Source of the DNA: Cladosporium sp. IMV 00045
Taxonomy: Eukaryota; Ascomycota; Dothideomycetes; Cladosporiales; Cladosporiaceae
DNA: 17,083 bases
Assembly (NCBI GenBank): GCA_001931905.2
Contig: MSJI02000091.1
Span: forward strand, 8,553 to 25,635
Reading direction: 5' to 3'
The notes beneath the pieces are model-generated. The model was not told the origin of the DNA. It saw only the letters and a program-made list of their open reading frames with translations, and did no database searches. Shown here piece by piece: positions 7,155 to 16,058 of this stretch; the first letter of the stretch is position 1; each line of letters starts with the position of its first letter. A program made the translations under genes and the position numbers.

Positions 7155-9803
7155 ATGTCCAATGCCGGCAAACAAGCTCCCAAGAAAGGCGGAGGCTGGG
7201 GCTCCATGTTCACCGGCGCTATCTCCAATCTCGAATCGCGCCTAGACACCATCTTAGCCGACGAAACGGACCCAGCGGCGCGACAGAGGCTCACCGAGCA
7301 AGTGCAGAGGGAACAAAAAAGCAGGCAGCGTGCGGGCTCGGGCAGTTTGACCCCTGCGAGCGGCGCGAGGGCCAGATCTGGCAGTGGGTCTTCCAGGACA
7401 ACAAAGCCGGGCAATGACAGGTTGGCGGAGAAATTGGCTAGGGCGAGTGCGAAGAGGGGTGTTGAGGGTGGAAGTGCGCTTTCGAGCGAAGTTCCCTCAA
7501 GAGTTGGGAGTCCGGCGATACAGAGTGAGAGTGGGAGCCCGCGGCCGAGTAGTGAGGTTAAGCCCAGCATCGAAGAGCCACGGTCTGCGCCCACAGAGGA
7601 TGTCACGAAGGAGGAAAAGACAGACGAGGATGCTGTCAGCGATAAGGCCGAAGCTGAGGAGACGAGCTCGACGGCTGATCAGGCTGCTCCACCTACGCTC
7701 ACGGACTCTGGTCTTCCTATCAATCCCGCGCGCAAATCTACGGAGAGCAGTGCTCGACAGTCACTGGACACACCAGCCAAAAACGAAGCTCTATCATCAC
7801 GACCCTCAACAGACAATCCAAACGGCTCTTCAAACACAGGCAAAAGCACAATCGAACTCGAAGCAGAAATGGCACAAATGCGAACAGACTACGAGCAGGC
7901 GGAGAAGCAGCGGCAGGAGGAAATGCACGCACATCTCGAACGCATAGATGCACTGCAGGCGAAACTTCAATACCTTGCCAAAGAAACCGTGGCTGCAGCG
8001 AAAGAAGCAAACGCCGGCGCTCCTTCCGGCAGCTTCGAAGCAAAAGCCGCCGAGAAAGACGAGCGGATCGCCCTGCTGATGGAAGAGGGCGAGAAGCTCA
8101 GCAAGAACGAGCTGCGGCATTTGCAGACGATCAAGAAACTGCGTACCAAAACGATCGAAGACGAGAAGAGCTCGTCTGAGCTGAAGAAGAAGCTCGAGCG
8201 GGTCGAACGATCAGAGTCGGATTTGAAGCAGAAGGTACGACGGTCTGAGGCCGCGGAGCGTCAAGCGAATGAGAAGATAAAGCAAATTGCGATCATCGAA
8301 AAGCAAGTGGATGAGATGAAGGAGGATCGAGAGAGAGCGGCAGAGCTGATACGAACTTTGACCACCCAACTGAAGGAGGCTGAGAAGAAAGCCGAACAGG
8401 CGCAGAAAGAGGCATCGAGTAAAGCCAGCGAAGCCGATAAGAATCGGGTCGCGGAGCTGGAGAACGAACTTGAGGACGCGCAGATTGAGAAGAAACTGGC
8501 CGAGGATCGAGCAAAGTCTGAAGCACGTAAGGCAAAGGATGAGGCAGACAGACAACGAGAAAGGTTCACGGTTCGTGAGTTAGAGCTCAAGAACGAAATC
8601 GCAAGCCTGGACTCGCGACTCGAGGCTATGCGTGTACGGGCCGAGGAGGCCAGCTCCGAGGGTGGAGCGACGGGTGAGGGAAGTGTCAAGTTGATGCGCC
8701 AGGTCGAGACCTTGCAAAGTCAGTATAGCCTTGCCAAGGAGAACTGGGAAACCATCGAAGGCTCTTTGAATGCCAGGCTGTCTGCACTGGAGCAAGAACG
8801 CGACGAAGCGACCAAACGCGAAGCAGACATCAGGAAGAAAGCCAGAGACGCCGCAAACAAAGCACGGACAGCCGACGAAGAGGTCGAGGCGTCGAGCGAG
8901 CAGATTACCACCCTGAACACTGAGCTTCGCACTTGTCGAGACGACCTCGCTTCTTTCCGACAGGCTCTCGAACACGCGGAGACCGCGCTCGCAGACGCCA
9001 AATCAGACCACGACCGCCAGAAACGCATCTGGGAGTCTGAATTCTCATCCCGTCTGGAAGAGGAGAAGTCCCGCTGGCAACGCCAATTCACACCACCAAA
9101 CGTGCGCATGGATTCGCCCTCAGCGTCAAGCCGCAAGTACTCGGCTCACGACCCAAGACGTCCATCCGGCAGACTAGGATTGAACGACTTGAACGCTCTG
9201 CAAGTCCACCTGCCCGAGCACCGACCCTCCTCCCGCCGCAGCTCCGGCTTCCCAACACCGCTAATGTCCTCTTCCCGCACCGCCGGCACGCCAGACGCCG
9301 ACGCCTCCCCTTCCCTCAGCAGGCAGGAAAGCATGCTCAACTTCGACAACAGCAACCTCCCACCCACGCCGAGCATCGAAGTCGACGCCGACCTCGACCA
9401 CGGCAACGAGACTTTCTCGCCCCAGCGCACCATCAACGACCTCGTCAGCACCTCCACCGCCGGCGCCGGTCCCAGCGTGCAGCTCGTGGAGCGCATGAGC
9501 GCGGCCGTCCGGCGGTTGGAAAGCGAGAAGGCAGCGCACAAGGATGAGCTGTCGAGGCTTTCGACACAGCGCGATGAGGCGAGAAATGAGATTGTTGTTC
9601 TCATGCGGGAAGTCGAGGGTAAGAGAGCCGACGAGGGGAGGCTGGAGGCTGCAGAGAAGGAGCTGGGAGAGGTCAAGGGTCGGTATGAGGCTTGTTTGCA
9701 AATGGTCGGGGAGAAGGAGGAGGAGGTTGAGGAGCTCAAGCAGGACGTTCTGGAGTTGAAGAAAATGTATCGTGAGTTGGTTGAGGAGAAGATTGGTGGG
9801 TAG
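7155..9803 (+). CDS. TMF1/Sgm1-like Golgi coiled-coil protein, 882 aa
   Basis: Single long exon starting at ATG 7155 (AAAATG context) and ending in TAG. The N-terminus is typical of TMF1/Sgm1 proteins: a Trp-Gly motif followed by an amphipathic helix (WGSMFTGAISNLESRLDTIL, residues 15-34). Residues about 50-215 are Ser/Thr/Pro/Ala-rich and disordered. Residues about 220-635 are almost continuous coiled coil (EMAQMRTDYEQAEKQ onward), including the part corresponding to the TMF DNA-binding-named domain (LADAKSDHDRQKRIWESEF). A Ser/Pro-rich linker spans about 640-765. The C-terminal coiled coil (VQLVERMSAAVRRLESEK, about 774-880) corresponds to the TMF TATA-binding-named domain, which in this family binds Rab6/Ypt6. 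Despite the name, family members are Golgi-associated tethers in vesicle traffic. The family call is good; exact orthology to TMF1 or Sgm1 is likely but unproven. Confidence 0.88.
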   Translation: MSNAGKQAPKKGGGWGSMFTGAISNLESRLDTILADETDPAARQRLTEQVQREQKSRQRAGSGSLTPASGARARSGSGSSRTTKPGNDRLAEKLARASAKRGVEGGSALSSEVPSRVGSPAIQSESGSPRPSSEVKPSIEEPRSAPTEDVTKEEKTDEDAVSDKAEAEETSSTADQAAPPTLTDSGLPINPARKSTESSARQSLDTPAKNEALSSRPSTDNPNGSSNTGKSTIELEAEMAQMRTDYEQAEKQRQEEMHAHLERIDALQAKLQYLAKETVAAAKEANAGAPSGSFEAKAAEKDERIALLMEEGEKLSKNELRHLQTIKKLRTKTIEDEKSSSELKKKLERVERSESDLKQKVRRSEAAERQANEKIKQIAIIEKQVDEMKEDRERAAELIRTLTTQLKEAEKKAEQAQKEASSKASEADKNRVAELENELEDAQIEKKLAEDRAKSEARKAKDEADRQRERFTVRELELKNEIASLDSRLEAMRVRAEEASSEGGATGEGSVKLMRQVETLQSQYSLAKENWETIEGSLNARLSALEQERDEATKREADIRKKARDAANKARTADEEVEASSEQITTLNTELRTCRDDLASFRQALEHAETALADAKSDHDRQKRIWESEFSSRLEEEKSRWQRQFTPPNVRMDSPSASSRKYSAHDPRRPSGRLGLNDLNALQVHLPEHRPSSRRSSGFPTPLMSSSRTAGTPDADASPSLSRQESMLNFDNSNLPPTPSIEVDADLDHGNETFSPQRTINDLVSTSTAGAGPSVQLVERMSAAVRRLESEKAAHKDELSRLSTQRDEARNEIVVLMREVEGKRADEGRLEAAEKELGEVKGRYEACLQMVGEKEEEVEELKQDVLELKKMYRELVEEKIGG

Positions 9804-10760
9804 AGGGTTGTTTAGCATTATTATGTACGATGGTAGATGAGTGATCTTGCGAGATACGATTCTATGATACCGCCCGTCATTGAGTATTACCCTTGAGTCT
9901 CGGACCATGCACTCTTGCACACGTTGAGTGATCGCAACGTAAAGCAGGAGGGAATACCGGATGTTAGATGTTTCTGTGGTCGTCGAGCTCTACTTACGAA
10001 CAGTGCAAGATTCCAATGATCAACAAAGAACGGATCCATCATCAGCTCCTTGATGAGAAAGAGGGAGGCGTATAGATTATCATTAGAGGTGCATAGAGCA
10101 GCGTAGAACGATATCATATCTCGACAACGATAGAGACTTGTATTTCTCACTGTACTACAAACCCCATGCGAGAATGCACACAGCCGGAAGTGCCCGATTG
10201 ATCGAATGCCGCAGTTGACCGGAGCGATTTCTTTTGATTCTATACATATACTTCGTCTATCAGGGTAGACTCTTCTCCAAATGATCGAGTGACCAAGCAA
10301 CCAGTAATGGTCAAAACTTTCCTTCCCGTAATGCGTCTTTAGCTTCCTCCGCGCAGCTGCCTTCGTACAGAGCTTCATCGCGGGTGCTTTTTTGTTGGCG
10401 CTCCTCTTCACCCATAGACTGGAGACCTCCTGCGCCTGGTTGATTATCTCAGAATACCATGATCCCAAGGGGAAGTGCCTTCGTCGCGAAGCCGTTCCAG
10501 GTTTGTCGGTCTGATGTCGTTTTGTCACCCTTTGCCGGTGTAAGACGGGCCACGAACGAGTGGTCGTCTGGCTACGCGATTATGTGCTTCACATGACACT
10601 TTCAAAAGGCGATTGACTTCCACAACAGCCGTGCGCCACGGTTCTAGCCTTGTCTCGTGCCGCGTTCTGGGGCGCGCACAGAAACCCAACCGAATGATTA
10701 ATCCGTCTTGACCAGAATCTCAAGCAGACGTAAACTCTGACTGAATATCAGAATCCAAGA
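9804..10760. other. Region between convergent TMF1-like and rrp42 genes
   Basis: About 957 bp lie between the two stop codons. Its base composition is near balanced and unlike the GC-rich coding sequence around it. The only notable content is the long minus-strand open frame at 9887-10528, described separately. No transposon ends, tRNA or repeats were recognised. Confidence 0.5.
9887..10528 (-). CDS. Doubtful open frame, unknown protein (up to 213 codons)
   Basis: An uninterrupted minus-strand frame from a GTG at 10528 to TAA at 9887-9889. The first ATG is at 10378 (163 aa), and several others follow. I recognise no domain. The product would be rich in Cys, Trp, His and Arg (KLCTKAAARRKLKTHYGK, then SFYAALCTSNDN, MMDPFFVDHWNLALF), with no clear signal peptide. 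Codon use is not C-biased like the neighbouring genes, which argues against coding. In its favour, an 84-nt candidate intron (donor GTAAGT at 9997, CTAAC branch near 9964, CAAG acceptor at 9914) sits in frame, and removing it keeps the same stop. It could be a lineage-specific gene, a decayed gene, a noncoding transcript or chance. Confidence 0.22.
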   Translation of the reverse strand: MTKRHQTDKPGTASRRRHFPLGSWYSEIINQAQEVSSLWVKRSANKKAPAMKLCTKAAARRKLKTHYGKESFDHYWLLGHSIIWRRVYPDRRSICIESKEIAPVNCGIRSIGHFRLCAFSHGVCSTVRNTSLYRCRDMISFYAALCTSNDNLYASLFLIKELMMDPFFVDHWNLALFVSRARRPQKHLTSGIPSCFTLRSLNVCKSAWSETQG

Positions 10761-11931
10761 TCAAGTCTCAACACCCTCAAGCCCACCCAACACCTCCTCG
10801 CCCACACCACCTTTAGCAACGAGCAATTTGACAACCTCAGTGACAACACCCCTCCTTACGCCACCTCTGGGCGCCCTCCAAACACCTCTCCCCTCGTCCT
10901 TCTCTCTAGCAGCCAGAACCTCACTCGCGCTTGCAGTGGCAGCGGCGCCCGAAGCGGAGTTAACATCGCGCGGCACGCCGGCAGCGGTCAAGCGCGAGGG
11001 CGGATCGATGGTGCGCATGGCGACGACTCTGAGCCCGCTGGAATCGGACGTCGGAGCTGAGGTTTGCGCGGCGGAGATGGCGAGGACGGTCTCGGCTACG
11101 GCGAGTTCGTCGCGCGACGGGTCGAAAAGGATGTTGGGGCCGACGGTCGTTACGAGGAGGGTTATGGGGGGTTTGACGACGGATTGCTGCTGCTTCGTGG
11201 ACGTTGTCTGGCGCGGGTAGAGGTATGTCGAGGCTTCCCAGTCGTCGTTGAAGAGAGGGTCTTCGTCACCTTGAGAGATGAGAGAGGGGAGACGTGTGTT
11301 GAGGAGAGCCAGGTGGGTGGTCAAACTGAGTAAGGGGAGGGGATAGGACAAGGGTGGCGAGAGGAGTAGAATCTGTCCCTGTTAGCAAATTGCACATCCA
11401 CCTGAAAAATCAAGCGGCTTTTGTCCTCTAAAGTGCCACGCCGCAGAATGAACTTACATCCACATAAAGCCTCCAATGAAACCTCGAATTAATCCACAGC
11501 CGATCCCTCAAACTACCATCCGCACAAAGCGCCTCGCTGAGCATAGCGCCCAAAAACACAGGTAGAGCATCATCGTCCCTCAACCCAGGCACATCTACCG
11601 CGACCTCCAACCACTCATTCCTGCCCTTTCCCTCGCCGGTAGCGTAGGGATCCTCTCCCTCTCCTCCATCCATCTGCACATCGCCATCCGTCTGACGCGC
11701 CCGTCTGCTCTTTTCGACCTCGGCTTTCACGCCCACGACGGCCTCGGTGCCGTCGGAGAAGCAGACGCGCGCACTGCCGTTGGCGGAGGGGAGGATGTCC
11801 GCTTCGGCGACTAGAGGGCGGAATTGAGTCGGCGAGCGACCGTCGGGGCGGATGGGTGGGCTGGCGGACAGTGAGGTTTGGAGATAGGAGAGCTCGGCGG
11901 GCGAGAGCGGGATGTTGGTGTATGGCGCCAT
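10761..11931 (-). CDS. Exosome core subunit Rrp42, 2 exons, 361 aa
   Basis: Exons 11931-11458 and 11372-10761, joined in phase 0, give 361 aa ending in TGA. Rrp42 is one of six RNase PH-fold subunits of the RNA exosome ring, which channels RNA in the nucleus and cytoplasm for rRNA processing and decay; the eukaryotic ring is structural and not catalytic. Landmarks: LSPAELSYLQTSL, then RPDGR at 28-32, FRPL, GSARVCFSDGTEAVVGVKAEVE (52-73), WLEVAVDVPG (107-116), LPVFLGAMLSEAL, and WRLYVD at the splice joint followed by ILLLSPPL. The same order occurs in human EXOSC7. The second part (SLTTHLALLNTRLP, DEDPLFNDDW, ITLLVTTVGPNILFDPSRDELAVAE) completes the fold. An acidic insert at about 74-104 and a Gly/Ala-rich C-terminal stretch make it longer than yeast Rrp42. 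The ATG sits in an ideal ACCATGG context and at least 150 nt upstream lack an ATG. Confidence 0.94.
11373..11457 (-). other. Intron of the rrp42 gene (85 nt)
   Basis: On the minus strand the donor is GTAAGT at 11457 and the acceptor GGGACAG ends at 11373, preceded by a GCTAACA branch site about 10 nt upstream. The phase is 0, joining WRLYVD to ILLLSPPL, which restores the family signature across the joint. Confidence 0.93.
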
Positions 11932-13467
11932 GGTGGGGAGGTTTTGATTGTTCGTTCAATGGAGGTGAGGTTGTTGCGCTGGACTGCGCGATGTGTAGAG
12001 GCTGTGCTGACTGGCTGGGCTTTTGTTGTGAGAAGCTTGCTGCGATAGGGGTCTTTAGAGGCCAGTAGCTTGTGATTCAGGTGAATCGAGGGTGGGAGTG
12101 GTGTAATATGTTGTGAATATAGTAAAGTATGTGCTCCATGAAGTTGGAGCTCACTACGTCGTGAAGCCAAAATTTCCCAAGTCCCGCGGCCGAAGCTTTC
12201 TCCATTGGGTGGGGGAGACCACAGCTCCTACACTCCAACATAGTCGAGCGATTCAAGTATTTACTTATTACATATGTTGGGGTTTCTGAAGTACATAGAC
12301 GCCGCAAGAAGACATATTAGAGCGCGTTGTATATTCACGGTGGAATTAGAAAGAAGAGGCCACAGGGTTATCTAGCACATGGACATAAATGTAGGTACAA
12401 TCTGCACAAGATGATATACCTTATCTAACTATTTACAAACACCTCTTTATACACGCACTCTGCTCCCGGAGCGCGGATTCCTTCCTTTCAAAACCCCTTC
12501 CCGGACTTCAAGGTCCTGGCCATCCCAGAGTAAAAACGCAAGGGAAAACGAAATCGATCCTCCTCTGCGACTCCATGTAGTAACACTGAGAATAAGAAAA
12601 GAACCGAAGAACGATCCACATCCGCATCCTTCCGAATAAAGAAAACCAGGCAAAGCACTCGAGGCACGAGCCCAACTCGGAAGGAGCGTTTTGATGATTT
12701 TTGGAAGGGGTATCAGCCAGCCAATGTGTCCCAGAGGCGCGTAGAAAACGCTGCAGAAGAAGCTGCGCGGAAGCCGCAAAACAAAGCAAATAAAGAAAAA
12801 AATATTTCTGGTAAAGCCAGGTATATATGGATGACAGGAAGAAAACGATGACGGTGATAGGAAAAGGGTGAAAGAGATGATCCGACGCTTTTTGCAGCCT
12901 GCTTTGCCAGAGGCGAGTGTTTCCGTTCCAGAAAAGGAAATGTAGCCACCAAGTACGAATCCTTGTTGATTTTCCCCCATGAAAGATGAAGAGATTTGAC
13001 ACAAGGAAAGAGAAAGCCGAGTGACCAGGGTCCAAAGATCTTAATGTGTCTGAAGAACGCAGGTCGACAAGGTTATGAGTAAAAGTAATTGTTGATAAAA
13101 TTCGTATAGTTGCAATGCAGATGCGGCGCCAGGCTGTGTCGAAGCAGAAAAATTGGTCGAATGTGATGCTAATGGTGAAAAAAATTTATGCCCATGGTAA
13201 ACGCCGAGTCTGTGCAATAGAGCGAGTGGCTAGAAATAAGGTGCGGATGACGCCGTAACGCCATCGCTGGTATGTGTTGCAGGAGAAAAACTTTGAGAAA
13301 TGATCGAAAGTACCGGCCGTAGGAAAAGCTCTGGAGAATGGTCCGAGTGATTACGAAAAAAGGGTATCCCAGACAAGCCTAAGCTTGCCAAATGATGCTG
13401 AAACGCGAAGATGCCAGGTCAAGACCAAAGAAGGTGGTCATATCTTGGAGTGGAATAAACAGATGAA
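11932..13467. other. Gene-free region: rrp42 leader and kinase 3' flank
   Basis: About 1.5 kb. The right part (about 12447-13467) lies downstream of the kinase stop and may hold a long 3' UTR. Between 12447 and 13035 the minus strand is open in all three frames for long stretches (185, 175 and 79 codons) because it is pyrimidine-rich and poor in stop triplets; I do not call any of these as genes. The left part (11932-12110) is the ATG-free leader of rrp42. No RNA gene or mobile element was recognised. Confidence 0.55.
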
Positions 13468-15911
13468 TCACCTGTACGCTGCTTGAGTGGCGAAGATGCT
13501 TGCCGACGCAGACGCTGCCCAGTCACTCTCCTCGTAAGGAGGTGTGGGCCACTGCGGGTTGATGCTCTTTGGAGGCGGAGCCTGCGTCGGAATGGACATG
13601 GGCTTGGACGGTGTGCAGTCATGCGATCCGAAGCTGACGCCGTTGTTGTCCTTGGAGGGGGAAGGCGTCAGGTAAGGTCCAGGCGTAGGGTCTGAGAAGA
13701 CGTGCTGCAGATGAGGCCTGCTAAGGCGCTGTGATGACTTGGTTGAAGCGGTGTTGTCGAGACCATGCACAGCGTTCTGAGCGGACTTGAGTGCCTCGTC
13801 CAGGAGTTCGTCCTCCTCGTCAGGGGTCTCGTAGTGCGGTGAGGGGTTGGCATATCGCACCGAGCGACGTGTTCGGCTCGAAATAGGGCCGATGGTAGCA
13901 GGGGACTTCTTGTCGTCAGCACCATACGGAAGCGAGTTGTGCCTCTTGAGCGAGGGGTTGCTTGCCATTCTCTTAGGAGTCTTGGCTTGCAGAGTGCCGC
14001 CGCTCGCGGTGGCATCAAGGCTGTAACGCACGCTTTGGAGGGCACGGTCGAGCTCAGCGTAGTTGGGGTCAGTGGAGGGGTTCGCGGCCACAGGTGCAAT
14101 GGACTGGGCGTCGGGCATCGACTGCTTGTTTGCAGCCCAAGGAGCGCATCCGGGGTTTGATTCGAGGTCATCGGCCTGGGGAGAGAGGGTGCCCTGGTTC
14201 CTTCCGGACAGTCTTCTCGCACGCTTCCTGAGGTGTGAGAAGAAGCTCTCTCTTTGGCTACCAGTGGGTGACTTCAGACCATTGCCGCCTTCAAGCATGC
14301 GCTCGGCTTCCTGTCGGTGCACATCGGCGTAGTGGTTGCCGTGGGAGTTCAGTGACAATTGCCTGCCAACCTTCTTCCGCTCTTCTCCGCCTTCGGTGTA
14401 TTTGGTGTTGGCTTGAGCAGTGGTTGAGTCAGGCTGAGGCGAGATCGGCTTGATAGACGGAAGAATGGGAATCGGAGCGGCGTTGGTGCCAGAAGTCGTA
14501 GACCAGGTGGATCGCTTGGGGTTGAGAGGTCTGTTCTTCTGGCCTGACATGACGGCTTCGCTTGTGTTGGCGTGCACGGGAGGCGGGCGTGTCTGTGCGG
14601 GCTGGATGTGCTCGGGAACAGGGGGAGCAACATCCTTGGAACCGAGAGACTTCCTGAACCAGAGAGAGGTTTTGGTGGAAAGAGCATGGCCACAATCGGG
14701 TGAGTCGGTGATGTTGTTGATGGTCGAAGGCTTACGGCCCAGCAACCTCTGTGTGCTGCTGCTCTTCGGTCTGATGAGCGGGTCCACGGCGTCCGCAAAA
14801 TATTCGTGCTCCAGAGCCTGTCTCGAAGTCGGACGGACCTTGGGATCCCACATGAGGCACCAAGTAACGAAGTTGGCCAGGCTTGCAGGCCACTGGGGTG
14901 CCGGAAGAACAGTGTCGAGAGCGTGGGGTGCCATCTTAGGGAAGGAAAAACCCAGCTTCTGTGCCAATTTGATACCATCCTTCCATTCGCCGCCTCCGAC
15001 CTTTTGGCCGTGCCTGTTGACCCAAGTACCAGGGCTGCCCATGATCTCGCAAACTCTCCAGACTTGGTCCACTTCGTTTCCACCAGGGAAGAGTGGCTTG
15101 AGAGTCGCAATTTCAACCGCCATGGCACCAACTGCCCAGATGTCGACGGGAGCAGAGTACTCGCCGGCCCGGAGAAGGACTTCGGGTGCTCTGTACCACC
15201 TAGTGGAGACGTATGTCGTGTATGGTATCCTTGACTGCGTTTCCCTAGCGAGACCGAAATCGGCAATCTTGATGGAAAAGGTTGATGGGGTAGCGGGAGG
15301 AGTGACGAGGGAAGAGTATCTCCTGAAGCTGTGTCCTGTTTCCTGGGTGGGAGAGGAGACGAGGATGTTTTCGGGCTTGATGTCACGGTGGAAGAAGCTG
15401 TGGTCGTGGATGTGTTCCAGTCCGGAGAGAATCTGGCAGAGAATGCTCTTGACACTGGCACCATCGAAAGGCTTGTGGTCACGAGACTTCATCAGTTGGT
15501 AGAGATTGCCGTCCATGTATTCCATGGAGATGTGGAGCTTCTTGCTCAAAGGGTCGAGAAAGATGTCGTATGCAGGCACCAAGTGGGGGTGATTAGGGAG
15601 GGACTTGAGGAAGATCACCTCTCGCAGCTCCATGCATTGGGAGAAGTGCTCGAAGGTCTTCTTCATGGTCTTGATGGCAACCTATTGACGTGTTAGCAAG
15701 CTCCTGCAGTCGATGAATGCTCTCATTGGCTTACCATTGTACCTCTTCGGACGTTCTGAGCGCCAGCGCTCCTCGTCCGACCAAGAGTGACGCTGCCGAA
15801 GCTGCCATCACCAATGTCTTTGAGGATCTCGTACTTGTCTTCAAGACAGAGAGCCTGCTGCGAGCCGCTGCTCGTCCAGCCCCGACTTGAAGTATCGTAC
15901 GCGACAGTCAT
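13468..15911 (-). CDS. Ime2/MAK-type (RCK family) protein kinase, 2 exons, 796 aa
   Basis: Exons 15911-15735 and 15681-13468, joined in phase 0, give 796 aa. The catalytic domain spans about 27-354. It has a glycine loop IGDGSFGSV (33-41), the ATP-anchoring lysine in VAIK (Lys63), alpha-C Glu80 in LREV, HRDIKPEN (His157-Asn164), DFGLA (200-204), an activation-loop TTY (214-216) followed by VSTRWYRAPE, and DIWAVG. TTY matches the TxY dual site of the Ime2/MAK/ICK group (Ime2 has TAY). A roughly 30-residue insert lies between the catalytic loop and DFG (SSPTQETGHSFRRYSS, then TPPATPS). Residues 355-796 are disordered and Ser/Thr/Pro-rich, ending in WAASASASIFATQ. In fungi this family controls meiosis, sexual development and morphogenesis (Ime2, ImeB, Crk1). 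All catalytic residues are present. The ACCATG start context is good. The 3' end reads ACAG-GTGATT across the stop, so an extra terminal intron cannot be ruled out. Confidence 0.93.
15682..15734 (-). other. Intron of the Ime2-type kinase gene (53 nt)
   Basis: On the minus strand the donor is GTAAGC at 15734, a TTGCTAAC branch lies about 15 nt before the acceptor, and the acceptor TCAATAG ends at 15682. Phase 0. It joins RRGTM to VAIKTMKK, restoring the kinase beta-3 strand. Confidence 0.95.
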
Positions 15912-15966
15912 GGTGTGTCACTGGGACTTCGATATGTCGAAGCCAAATTGGTCTGAAATTCCAGCT

Positions 15967-15978
15967 CTACCTCAACAT
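15967..15978 (-). promoter_or_regulatory. Minimal uORF (MLR-stop) before the kinase gene
   Basis: ATG-TTG-AGG-TAG on the minus strand, ending 55 nt before the kinase start codon, with no other ATG in between. It could reduce or time translation of the kinase if it lies in the leader. Confidence 0.4.
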
Positions 15979-16004
15979 AAGTGGGATGGAGATGCGAACG
16001 GTGT

Positions 16005-16058
16005 CTGATCGATGGTCAGTCTCCAAGTTTCTGGCACCAGAGGCTGCGAAAGACGTAC
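16005..16058 (-). other. Candidate 5'-UTR intron of the kinase gene (54 nt)
   Basis: On the minus strand a GTACGT donor at 16058, an ACTGAC branch-like site at 16015-16020 and a GATCAG acceptor ending at 16005 are spaced as in the coding introns of this window (53-85 nt). There is no protein reading to confirm it, so it rests on the signals alone. Confidence 0.4.

Noticed and set aside
12447..13004. 185-codon minus-strand open frame
   Set aside because: It starts at TTG, overlaps a 175-codon frame in another phase, lies in pyrimidine-rich sequence where stops are rare, and shows no domain.
14349..15502. Long open frames of 350-377 codons over the kinase gene
   Set aside because: One is a frame-shifted reading on the same strand and the other is antisense; neither carries a domain, while the main frame has all kinase motifs.
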